From NCBI GenBank assembly GCA_946414025.1, contig CAMKMX010000023.1, forward strand, positions 1 through 47,667: a DNA stretch of 47,667 nucleotides, written 5' to 3'. Under the pieces are notes generated by a model. That model was not told where the DNA came from. It made no database searches and saw only the letters and a list, made by a program, of their open reading frames with translations. A program made the translations under genes and the position numbers. The stretch comes from an uncultured Fibrobacter sp. Lineage in GTDB: Bacteria > Fibrobacterota > Fibrobacteria > Fibrobacterales > Fibrobacteraceae. Below are positions 42,601-47,667 of this stretch, one piece after another (the stretch's first letter is position 1; each line of letters opens with the position of its first letter).

Positions 42601-42757
42601 GCGCAACCTGCCCGCCTTTACGAAGGCATTCGGCAGCATTGCGAAGGCCAACAAGGTTGAAGCAAGCGCGCTGTTCATGCTGCTCCACAGCACGGCACTC
42701 AAGTACACCGCCGGTAAGTACTTTAGGCCGGGTATGGTGTTCTCCCTGATGTGGTAG
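39614..42757 (+). CDS. GH116-type glycosidase (GBA2/beta-glucosidase-like), cytoplasmic
   Basis: 1047 residues without a signal peptide. The N-terminal domain has GIAVGGIGSTFTATPAG, like the first conserved block of GH116. The (alpha/alpha)6 catalytic domain has AVIHDLGSPFDAEPDAYDWHN (~600) and, after it, GTDDTFDN...GISVYCGSLW (~677-700), where the acid/base Asp of GBA2 is expected. At the nucleophile block the text is ADYPFFNSLDVYFYGSF, so D529 stands where I recall a Glu. GH116 enzymes cut beta-glucosides or xylosides; activity here needs testing. Its leader shares an 11-mer with glgP. Terminator at 42850-42877. Confidence 0.78.
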   Translation: MSIKDYLAGAKQAGSVQKLMTPGLAVEFIQPWYTPLSTTPSTTGIAVGGIGSTFTATPAGTTPVMNVMPGVQVRTEKPADLRFNNFFFKEAVLSAKAPLVIGNFAAFGIYNNNFPLLDANGARVFGDADMKDQKKAEAKLNKVLADKTLLATNKAAFERWHIQFSDRTQALIAAGKDTAAINRAVLIDFFDGMIGEKAAREGALTAAWANDSEFLGQPGYDAAKMKYTALYPVSETVYEGKGVAITKTQSSYVTPGDERLSSLPVSATVFTLENNTKETREVTIVQIQDSITGYMAKKDRQGVQDSSFVLVPSARFPKGVQFDKELKDGRSVRGIEFYNEKPLAESDFNGCMGVSVAWNKKDNLNVSVKPMFYQDDAASVLKGALQSGRVAGSWVKNVYSGRETIAGAVAVTAVLKPKQKVSFQFNLVLDFPEIKLNKLTSAKKYTAFFPEAYGRVGAILEEALAADKNFDARLKAFEALVPKKAVAKLYKTAAKQAEFKSLAINTLSFLAEATVWDKDDRFLVRECADYPFFNSLDVYFYGSFSLMALMPRLDGVVMKRFGDAILAVNNNRRRHHEYVNLPYADLPDPKLEGPRAVRGAVIHDLGSPFDAEPDAYDWHNVKEWKDLAPKYVLMVLRHYVKTQDKQNLQDCKEAVYAAMQYLEKMVNEGENFPLTHGTDDTFDNLSSHGISVYCGSLWIAGLRAAAKIAEILGDKAQADTWNAKADAANKEFDEALWDEAEGYYHFFVTPMEAKDVVADKLPQLADAIKDTLVIDGTNVKAALKAINEWLNSGEIPSDVELSKNELRGLKKAWLTAQCKDAFTASWNAKIANDCDDVFADTMLADTYLRLLGLKPISDEKKAKANLLRVFNTNYKANSPLIGAANLVHKDGSPLDEFNFQAHDVWIGIQYSIMCAMMHHGLEKQAADMGDSMIRNLYEEARIPFAAPEGFNGSCRLHPEALVKAFGLSATAADKMHKELLKKGALLADSRISPKLPRNLPAFTKAFGSIAKANKVEASALFMLLHSTALKYTAGKYFRPGMVFSLMW

Positions 42758-42780
42758 CCGTCGCCCTCGACGCATAATTG

Positions 42781-42835
42781 TCATCCCCGCTGTCATTCTG
42801 GAGCCACGCAGTGGCGATAGAATCACGGGGATCCC
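42781..42835 (-). repeat. Single copy of the GATTCTATCGC...CCAGAATGACA extragenic module
   Basis: The inverse complement matches the module in the 129-bp units at 25.2-25.5 kb, with GGGG in place of GAGG arms and an extra internal CCACTGCGTGG palindrome. Confidence 0.7.
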
Positions 42836-42849
42836 CATAAACATTAAAC

Positions 42850-42877
42850 AGGTGTCCCAAGCAGGGCACCTATTTTT
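42850..42877 (+). terminator. Terminator of the GH116 gene
   Basis: AGGTG-T-CCC / GGG-CACCT stem with one bulged base, then ATTTTTG. Confidence 0.7.
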
Positions 42878-42883
42878 GTTCAT

Positions 42884-42912
42884 AAAAAAAAAGAAACCCC
42901 GCTTGCGCGAGG
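42884..42912 (-). terminator. Terminator of the pentapeptide-repeat gene
   Basis: On the minus strand CCTCGC-GCAA-GCGGGG (one G-U pair) followed by TTTC and a run of T. Confidence 0.8.
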
Positions 42913-42937
42913 TCTCAAATCCGTTAATCAGGAACGA

Positions 42938-44362
42938 CTAGAAATCGTCATCGTCAGAGTGTCTTTTCTTCTTTTTCTTTTTCTTCTTGGGCATGGCGTC
43001 TTCGGCAACCTTGTCGCCCTGCTTCTTGTTCACCACCACTTCGGCAGCCTTCTCACCGGGCTTGGTGAAGCCGAACTGGCGCGGATCGAACCCGCTGGGG
43101 AACTTGGTCTTGTTGTCGTAGATGACGCGCTTGGCCGTGAACTTTTCAATCTTCGCGTTGCTCAGGTCAGCACCGGAAAAATCCACATCTTCCATCTTGG
43201 TGTCGGCGTCAATCTTGATACCCTGAAGGTTCGCGTTCAAGAAACTCACCTTGATGAGCTTTGCTCCGGCGAAACTCGTACCGGACATCTGGGCCAGCTG
43301 GAAATCAGAGCGTTCGATGGTTGCGTTTGCGAAGTTACTCTTGGTAAGGTCGGCCTTGTCGAAGATGGTCTTGAAGATGTAAGCACCGTCGAAGACGCTC
43401 TTCATGAGTTCGGCTTCCTTGAAGACATCCTTTTCCACAGAAGCATCATAGAAGGAGGCCTTGTCGAGCTTAGCCTTTTCGAAGTTGCTCTTGGACACGT
43501 TGCCCTTGTCGAACACCACGCCAGAAAGATCCTGCTTGGCAAATTCCATGTTCTTTACCGTAGATTGGGCGAACTTGGCACGCTGGAGCTGGGTCTTGGA
43601 CAGGTCCACGTCGTTGAAGGTGGTCAGAGAAAGGTCTGCATCCTGCAGGTTCACGTTCTTGAATTCAGCGCCGCCGAATTCCGCCTGAGAAAGACCGGCC
43701 TTGGCAAAGTTCACATCCACCAGGTCCGTGCCCTTGAAGTTTGCGGCAATCAGGTTACAACCCGCAAAGTCCGTGTGGTTCAGGGTAGCCTTGCGGAAAT
43801 CGCTGTTAGCCATCAAGGAACGGGCGAAGTTGGTGTTGGTGAGGTTCGCCTTGGAGAAATCGGCGCGAGTAAGGTCCACTTCGTTGACGGACGCCATGGT
43901 CAGGTCCGACTTGCTGAAGTCCGTTTCTTCAGAAACCTTCATCATGTCCAGACGGGCATTCTTCAGGTTGGTCTGGGGGAACTGGCTGTCCAGGAGCGTT
44001 GCACGGTAGAGGTTGGCTTCTTCCATGTCGGCGCCCTTAAAATCGGAGCTACGGATGTCAGCACCGCTGATGACCACGCCCTTGAGGACGGCATTGTTGA
44101 AATTCGCTTCGCTAATCACGGCGTTCTGGAAGGACACACCGGAGAGGTTCGCACCCTTGAAATTCGGCTTTTCGCCTGCTGCACGCTGGAAGTCCGTAAC
44201 GTTCTTGACCGCCTTGGCATTGCTGAAGTTAAAGCCGTCGATACGCTTATCGCGGAAAGAAATGTTGAGGTCCTTGCCAGACCACTCGTTCTGAGCAAAA
44301 CCGCTCATGGCGAGAGCGCCCACCAGGCAAAGGCCAAACTTCGAAATTTTCATCATATTCAT
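42938..44362 (-). CDS. Exported pentapeptide-repeat protein
   Basis: 474 residues from ATG 44362, chosen because AAGGGAA lies about 8 nt ahead; the GTG two codons earlier is possible. A signal peptide (KISKFGLCLVGALAMSGFAQ) is followed by about 70 tandem pentapeptides of the A(D/N)Lxx type across residues ~65-400. These form a four-sided right-handed beta-helix. The C-terminus is a poly-Lys stretch then DDDD. Pentapeptide proteins of this size vary in role; some bind gyrase, but an exported one is more likely structural or surface-linked (inference). Confidence 0.88.
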   Translation of the reverse strand: MNMMKISKFGLCLVGALAMSGFAQNEWSGKDLNISFRDKRIDGFNFSNAKAVKNVTDFQRAAGEKPNFKGANLSGVSFQNAVISEANFNNAVLKGVVISGADIRSSDFKGADMEEANLYRATLLDSQFPQTNLKNARLDMMKVSEETDFSKSDLTMASVNEVDLTRADFSKANLTNTNFARSLMANSDFRKATLNHTDFAGCNLIAANFKGTDLVDVNFAKAGLSQAEFGGAEFKNVNLQDADLSLTTFNDVDLSKTQLQRAKFAQSTVKNMEFAKQDLSGVVFDKGNVSKSNFEKAKLDKASFYDASVEKDVFKEAELMKSVFDGAYIFKTIFDKADLTKSNFANATIERSDFQLAQMSGTSFAGAKLIKVSFLNANLQGIKIDADTKMEDVDFSGADLSNAKIEKFTAKRVIYDNKTKFPSGFDPRQFGFTKPGEKAAEVVVNKKQGDKVAEDAMPKKKKKKKKRHSDDDDF

Positions 44363-44472
44363 ATACACGTTCCCTTTATGGAAAATCCAAAATAACGGAT
44401 ACCCCTAAAATAAATAAAAAAATTCAGATAAAGGCAAGAAAAATGTAAAACAATGCTATTTTTTGCCTTGAA

Positions 44473-45666
44473 ATGTCAAATTTCGCTCAAAAAGAGTACG
44501 ATGTCATAGTCTGCGGGGCCGGTCCTGCCGGGCTGATGGCGGCCTGCACCCTAGGGTACTTGACCGGCACTGCCAGACGGATTCTTCTTTTGGACAAGAA
44601 AGCCCCCTGGAAGGAACCCATCTTTTGTGCAGAGGCTGTTTCAGCAGACAGGCTTGCCGCCCTGTGGCCCATTGACCCGGCCTTTGTGCGGGGCAAACTT
44701 TCGGGCATTTACTTTACCTCGCCCAAGCGTTACCGCGCCGAGTTCTACAGCAAGGACTGCGGCCTGATTCTCAACAGGGCCCTGTTCCACAAGAGCATCG
44801 CCGATTCTGCAAAGAACCACGGGGTAGAATGCCATTTTGACACCCTTATCCACAAGCTGGAACGCACCGAGACTGGCTGGAACGTCCAGGTATCCCAGGG
44901 AGACGAATCCGTCACCCTGTCGGCAAAGACCATCATTGACGCCTCGGGCCCCGGGTGCAGGCTCACCCGGAATATCCCCTGCCTCGAAGGAATCGAGTCC
45001 GGCGATACGGACCTGGAAACAGGGATTTTCGCCGTAGCAGACGGAATCAAGCACAGCCCCGAGCACATCGAGCTGTTCTTCGGTAGCGAATTCCAGGACG
45101 GTTACGGCTGGATTTTCCCCCGAGACGGCAAAGAAGTGAACATCGGTTTCGTGCTGGGCAAGACCGTAAAGAACGGAGAACCCTTGCGCCAAAAACTCAT
45201 GAATTTTATCGCAAAGAACTACCCGGAAGCGACAGTGAAGGCCGTCTATGGCGGCATGATCGCCTGCGGGCAGTCCGACAAGCCTCTCGCCAAGTGTGGG
45301 CTTTTCAAGGCGGGCGATGCCGCCAGCTGCGTGAACCCCATCAGCCGGTCGGGCATCGTGGAATCCCTAATCAGCGGAAAGATTGCCGCCGAAGCGGTGG
45401 ACCAGTGGCTCAAGGACAGCGGAGAAAATCGGGAAGCCATCGAGGCCTCTACCCTCACCCGCTGGATGGAAGCCCTGGGCAAGAGCCACAAGCAAATCGC
45501 CAACGCCAAGGCGGGTTTCAACAGCATTACCGATGACCAGCTGGACAAGGCCGCCAAGCGGCTCTCCAGGCTGCCTCGAGAAAAACAGACCCTGGTCCGC
45601 ATTTTCTGGAACGTGCTCTGGTCCTGCCCCTCAGTCATCTGGAAGATGCGCTCGTTCTTGCGTTAA
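44473..45666 (+). CDS. FAD-dependent oxidoreductase, geranylgeranyl-reductase-like
   Basis: 397 residues. The FAD-binding GAGPAG is at 15-20 right after beta-1 (YDVIVCGAGPAG), and a second FAD motif GLFKAGDAASCVNPISRSGI lies at ~276-295. The PxxC-like FCAEAVS near 52 and GWIFPRDGKEVNIGF (~215) match the family that reduces isoprenoid chains or related polyenes, and also FAD monooxygenases. The substrate is uncertain. TATTTTTTG lies just upstream of ATG 44473. The sufE-like gene follows after 9 nt. Confidence 0.82.
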   Translation: MSNFAQKEYDVIVCGAGPAGLMAACTLGYLTGTARRILLLDKKAPWKEPIFCAEAVSADRLAALWPIDPAFVRGKLSGIYFTSPKRYRAEFYSKDCGLILNRALFHKSIADSAKNHGVECHFDTLIHKLERTETGWNVQVSQGDESVTLSAKTIIDASGPGCRLTRNIPCLEGIESGDTDLETGIFAVADGIKHSPEHIELFFGSEFQDGYGWIFPRDGKEVNIGFVLGKTVKNGEPLRQKLMNFIAKNYPEATVKAVYGGMIACGQSDKPLAKCGLFKAGDAASCVNPISRSGIVESLISGKIAAEAVDQWLKDSGENREAIEASTLTRWMEALGKSHKQIANAKAGFNSITDDQLDKAAKRLSRLPREKQTLVRIFWNVLWSCPSVIWKMRSFLR

Positions 45667-45675
45667 GGTCGAACC

Positions 45676-46122
45676 ATGCCAGAATCTATCCAGGAACGAC
45701 AAGACGCACTCCGGGCGAAATTCGCAAGCTTTACAGACGCCGACGGCAAGTGGGAATACCTGCTGAGTCTCGCCCGCAACCACAAAGGGATGGACCCCGC
45801 CCTCAAGGCGGAAAAGTTTATCATCCAGGGCTGTGCCTCTACCATGTACTTGGTGCCGAACTTTAACGGCGAGGTCATCCATTTCGAAATGGACGTAGAA
45901 GGCGGTACCACCAACCCGCTGATTAGCCGTGGACTTGGAGCGCTGGCATTACAGATTTACAACGACCAGACGCCGTCTGCTATTTTGTCTGTAAACCCGG
46001 AATTCTTTAGGGACATCGGCTTGAACGTAGGGCTCTCCCCCACCCGGAGCAACGGCTTTGCAAGCCTCGTGAAACAGATTTATTTATATGCCCGCGTCTT
46101 TGACGCACTATCCAAAAGGTAA
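45676..46122 (+). CDS. sufE: SufE-family sulfur acceptor protein
   Basis: A 148-residue protein of usual length. The active-site loop IIQGCASTMYLVP carries Cys53, which receives persulfide sulfur from the SufS desulfurase for Fe-S cluster assembly. The downstream GALALQIYNDQTPSAILSVNPEFF and GLSPTRSNGFASL blocks are typical. No sufS, sufB or sufC lies in the window; the gene sits between a FAD enzyme and a small membrane protein with 9-nt spacings, suggesting an operon that may tie the reductase to Fe-S or sulfur supply (inference). Confidence 0.92.
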   Translation: MPESIQERQDALRAKFASFTDADGKWEYLLSLARNHKGMDPALKAEKFIIQGCASTMYLVPNFNGEVIHFEMDVEGGTTNPLISRGLGALALQIYNDQTPSAILSVNPEFFRDIGLNVGLSPTRSNGFASLVKQIYLYARVFDALSKR

Positions 46123-46131
46123 GGTAGAATC

Positions 46132-46734
46132 ATGTTCAGTTTCTTAAACGGAAAAAGCCCTTTTGACGAAGCAGAAGAAAAACTAGAAGCCGGGGAAACC
46201 GTCAACGGAAGGCCCAAGATGCCTAGCGGTCCCGTCATGGGCTGGCAGGACGGGCTCTTCTTGCTGGTGGTTATCGGCCTGATCGTGGGCGGTTACCAGT
46301 ATTACCAGCATTCCAAGACCGAAAGCGCCGAGACCTTCGCACGCTGCAATGCCCTTTTTGACGAGGCGGCCACGAACCCCGAAAAATACCTGGACGCAGA
46401 AGCCTGCTTCGACAGTACCTGGGATTTGGGATTTGTAAGCGACACCATGGAAGTGCTCCGCCAGAACCGCATGGGCGAAATCCTGGACAAGCGGAACGCC
46501 CAGAAGGATGTGCTGGAAGACGCCAAGGACGCCCTTAGCCAGAAGGATACTGCCAAGGCGGTGGAAATTGTCCGCGGTTACCAGGGGGCCATGTTCCTGA
46601 GGAACTACGACAAGGAAGACTGGGAAAAGATTGCCAAGCTCGAAGTTGCGGCCCCGGCCGATTCGAATGCCACGGCGGCTGATTCGAACGCTACGACAGC
46701 AAACAACGGTGCAGCCGAAGCAAAGGCCCAGTAA
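46132..46734 (+). CDS. Single-pass membrane protein, unknown function
   Basis: 200 residues. A charged cytoplasmic N-terminus is followed by one transmembrane helix (DGLFLLVVIGLIVGGYQYY, ~39-57). Then comes a soluble helical region with regular Glu/Lys/Ala pattern (~60-170) and an Ala/Asp/Asn-rich tail. No catalytic motif was seen. The start ATG 46132 is 9 nt after sufE, so it is probably the third gene of that operon. A weak hairpin before a TTTTTTA tract near 46780-46800 could end the transcript. Confidence 0.65.
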   Translation: MFSFLNGKSPFDEAEEKLEAGETVNGRPKMPSGPVMGWQDGLFLLVVIGLIVGGYQYYQHSKTESAETFARCNALFDEAATNPEKYLDAEACFDSTWDLGFVSDTMEVLRQNRMGEILDKRNAQKDVLEDAKDALSQKDTAKAVEIVRGYQGAMFLRNYDKEDWEKIAKLEVAAPADSNATAADSNATTANNGAAEAKAQ

Positions 46735-46863
46735 CCGAGTTTAATCATTTTTGACAACATATATTATATATGAAAAGAGCGTCTAATGGCGCCTTTTTTA
46801 TTACACACAATGTAAAAAATTGCATTTATTTGCATTTTTTTGATTTTTTTTTGGAGAAACCCC

Positions 46864-46894
46864 TTGCCGAGGTTAACTTGTATTGATATCTTTG
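46864..46894 (+). promoter_or_regulatory. Promoter of the trp leader and trpE
   Basis: -35 TTGCCG (46864-46869), 17-nt spacer, TATCTTTG (46887-46894). The -10 element equals that of tRNA-Thr. Only 5 nt separate it from the leader-peptide ATG, so transcription should begin at or very near the AUG. Confidence 0.78.
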
Positions 46895-46899
46895 TGCCC

Positions 46900-46956
46900 A
46901 TGATGAACTTTGTGACATGTGCAACCCTTAACCGTCGTTGGTGGCGCGGACTCTAA
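46900..46956 (+). CDS. trpL: trp operon leader peptide
   Basis: An 18-codon frame encoding MMNFVTCATLNRRWWRGL, with tandem Trp codons at 46939-46944 and stop at 46954-46956. The Trp pair lies just before hairpin strand 1 (46947-46955), as needed for ribosome-mediated attenuation. There is no Shine-Dalgarno sequence; translation may start on a leaderless mRNA. The expected function is sensing charged tRNA-Trp for the trpE gene downstream. Confidence 0.88.
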   Translation: MMNFVTCATLNRRWWRGL

Positions 46957-47034
46957 CATAGAGCCCGGTATTTGTCGCAATTCACCCAAGATTTTAAGCA
47001 AAGGCTTCCGGACTCACGGAGGCCTTTCTCTTTT
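46947..47034 (+). promoter_or_regulatory. trp attenuator: hairpins 1:2, 2:3 (antiterminator) and 3:4 (terminator)
   Basis: Strand 1 CGGACTCTA (46947-46955) pairs with strand 2 TAGAGCCCG (46959-46967), 8 of 9. Strand 2 GAGCCCGG (46961-46968) can instead pair with strand 3 CCGGACTC (47008-47015), 7 of 8. Strands 3:4 form an 11-bp stem (47000-47010 with 47017-47027, one G-U) followed by CTCTTTT. Strands 1 and 3 share CGGACTC, so the pairings exclude each other. Stalling at the Trp codons would free strand 2 and prevent termination. Confidence 0.88.
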
Positions 47035-47213
47035 ACCAAAATCATTGAAATCCTCCGGGACCTAAGCCTTTGCGAAACCCTAAACCAGGAACGCAAAAGT
47101 TTAAACAGAATGGATATAGCCCTCGTTGCTCCAGAGAAGTCAATTTCCTATGCCTCAAAGCGAGCTTGCGAGCGACCTCATACCCCAAACCTTTTTAAAA
47201 CCAGAGGATCAAA
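47035..47213 (+). other. Untranslated spacer between the attenuator and trpE
   Basis: 179 nt without a convincing gene. It contains a small CGAGCTTGCG-type hairpin near 47161 and the trpE ribosome-binding site AGAGGATC just before the ATG. Confidence 0.5.
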
Positions 47214-47667
47214 ATGACCAACAAGATCAAGCACATTACAGAACAACCGGGTTACGAGCCGCGTACCGACAGCATCTACGTGGCACTGCCCGGTGAACGT
47301 TACACCCCGTTTTCGCTGGGCAAGAAGCTGGGCGCGAAGGCGATTTTCGAGTCGGCGAGTTTTTCGCATGGCCGTAGCCGCTATTCTACCTTGATGATAG
47401 ATGAAGGCTTCCGTCTGCGCCAGAACGACAACGACGTAAGCATCGTCATCGACGGCAAGGAAAGCATCTTTTTGAAGGAAGGCGAGGGCGATATTCTCGA
47501 TGCCCTCACGCTTGTTTCTGCCGAAAATACGGTGCCGCCTAACCAGATTCCCATTCCTTCTTCGGGCGTGGGCTACCTGGGCTACGAATTCTGCGCCCGT
47601 TGCGATACCATCCGCCTTGCCCCGCAGGTGGACGAGCTCAACATTCCCGAAGCGGAATTCCTGGTGG
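47214..47667 (+). CDS. trpE: Anthranilate synthase component I, 5' part (cut by window edge)
   Basis: 151 codons from ATG 47214. The N-terminal regulatory text AIFESASFSHGRSRYSTLMID contains F-E46-S47-A48, equivalent to the LLESA element that binds Trp for feedback inhibition. VGYLGYEFCARCD is the next conserved block. The enzyme converts chorismate and glutamine-derived ammonia to anthranilate, the first step of tryptophan synthesis. The attenuator upstream makes TrpE far likelier than its relative PabB. The catalytic C-terminal domain is outside the window. Confidence 0.9.
   Translation, partial: MTNKIKHITEQPGYEPRTDSIYVALPGERYTPFSLGKKLGAKAIFESASFSHGRSRYSTLMIDEGFRLRQNDNDVSIVIDGKESIFLKEGEGDILDALTLVSAENTVPPNQIPIPSSGVGYLGYEFCARCDTIRLAPQVDELNIPEAEFLV

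Noticed and set aside
40991..42883. Long antisense open frame within the GH116 gene
   Set aside because: A composition shadow of a highly biased coding sequence; its translation is rich in His/Val/Glu runs and has no domain.
46972..47217. An 81-codon frame across the trp attenuator
   Set aside because: It runs through the terminator hairpin and overlaps the trpE start; it lacks a ribosome-binding site.
47214..47667. PabB (aminodeoxychorismate synthase) instead of TrpE
   Set aside because: The Trp-rich leader and the ESA feedback motif favour TrpE, though the catalytic domain is outside the window.

Overview
The window looks like a chromosomal segment of a Fibrobacter-type bacterium (Fibrobacterota, FCB group). 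The reasons are a TIGR02147-type protein (a paralogous family described from Fibrobacter succinogenes), lipoproteins with Ser-rich linkers, several Rpn/PD-(D/E)XK nuclease-transposase genes, a bacterial XPB helicase, and promoters with the -10 form TAnnTTTG known from the related Bacteroidetes. All assignments come from reading motifs; no database search was run. There is no rRNA, CRISPR array, prophage or intact insertion sequence.

Layout. 1-2.4 kb: two Rpn-family genes on the minus strand with near-duplicate upstream regions. 2.4-4.7 kb: a receiver-domain remnant lacking its phosphoacceptor, an alpha/beta hydrolase and an acyltransferase. 4.7-9.9 kb (minus): a lipoprotein, polA, a Rossmann NAD(P)-binding protein and a histidine-phosphatase lipoprotein. 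10.2-12.6 kb: glycogen phosphorylase. 12.8-14.7 kb (minus): a Gfo/Idh/MocA oxidoreductase coupled to a CDF metal transporter. 14.9-16.1 kb: a MacA/HlyD-type adaptor. 16.3-18.3 kb (minus): transketolase. 18.5-22.1 kb: a GT-C type membrane glycosyltransferase with a C-terminal NPCBM domain, then a GT2 glycosyltransferase. 22.5-24.9 kb: a third Rpn gene, gmk, and a TPR/YfgM-like membrane protein. 25.0-27.3 kb: tRNA-Thr, a 129-bp tandem repeat and the XPB helicase. 27.3-30.4 kb (minus): an M16 peptidase and the infC-rpmI-rplT operon, with a duplicated rplT 3' end between them. 30.5-36.2 kb: tRNA-Gly, a lipoprotein, an AAA ATPase, a TIGR02147 regulator and a large lipoprotein. 36.4-39.5 kb: an RNA methyltransferase, an MFS transporter and a NUDIX hydrolase. 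39.6-42.8 kb: a GH116-type glycosidase. 42.9-44.4 kb (minus): a pentapeptide-repeat protein. 44.5-46.7 kb: a FAD reductase, SufE and a membrane protein. 46.9 kb to the end: a trp operon leader with attenuator, then the 5' part of trpE.

The strongest find is the trp leader at 46864-47213. It has an 18-residue leader peptide with tandem Trp codons, three mutually exclusive hairpins and a Trp-sensitive TrpE downstream. Its -10 element lies so close to the leader AUG that the transcript may be leaderless. Other unexplained structure includes an array of GTCTAAA/TTTAGAC half-sites in exact 26-bp register between the ATPase and TIGR02147 genes. Two families of intergenic tracts have a strict 7-nt period (CTANNNC and CACATTY-like). 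A composite repeat combines a 7-nt tract with a palindrome-containing module and is tandemly amplified at 25.2-25.5 kb.

Regulation is visible at several points. The promoters of tRNA-Thr, trp, infC and the TIGR02147 gene share TTGnnn-N17-TAnnTTTG or a close variant. The gmk and XPB genes have TATATTTG only 6-7 nt before the start codon. infC appears to start at TTG behind a good Shine-Dalgarno sequence, and most transcription units end in clear hairpin terminators.
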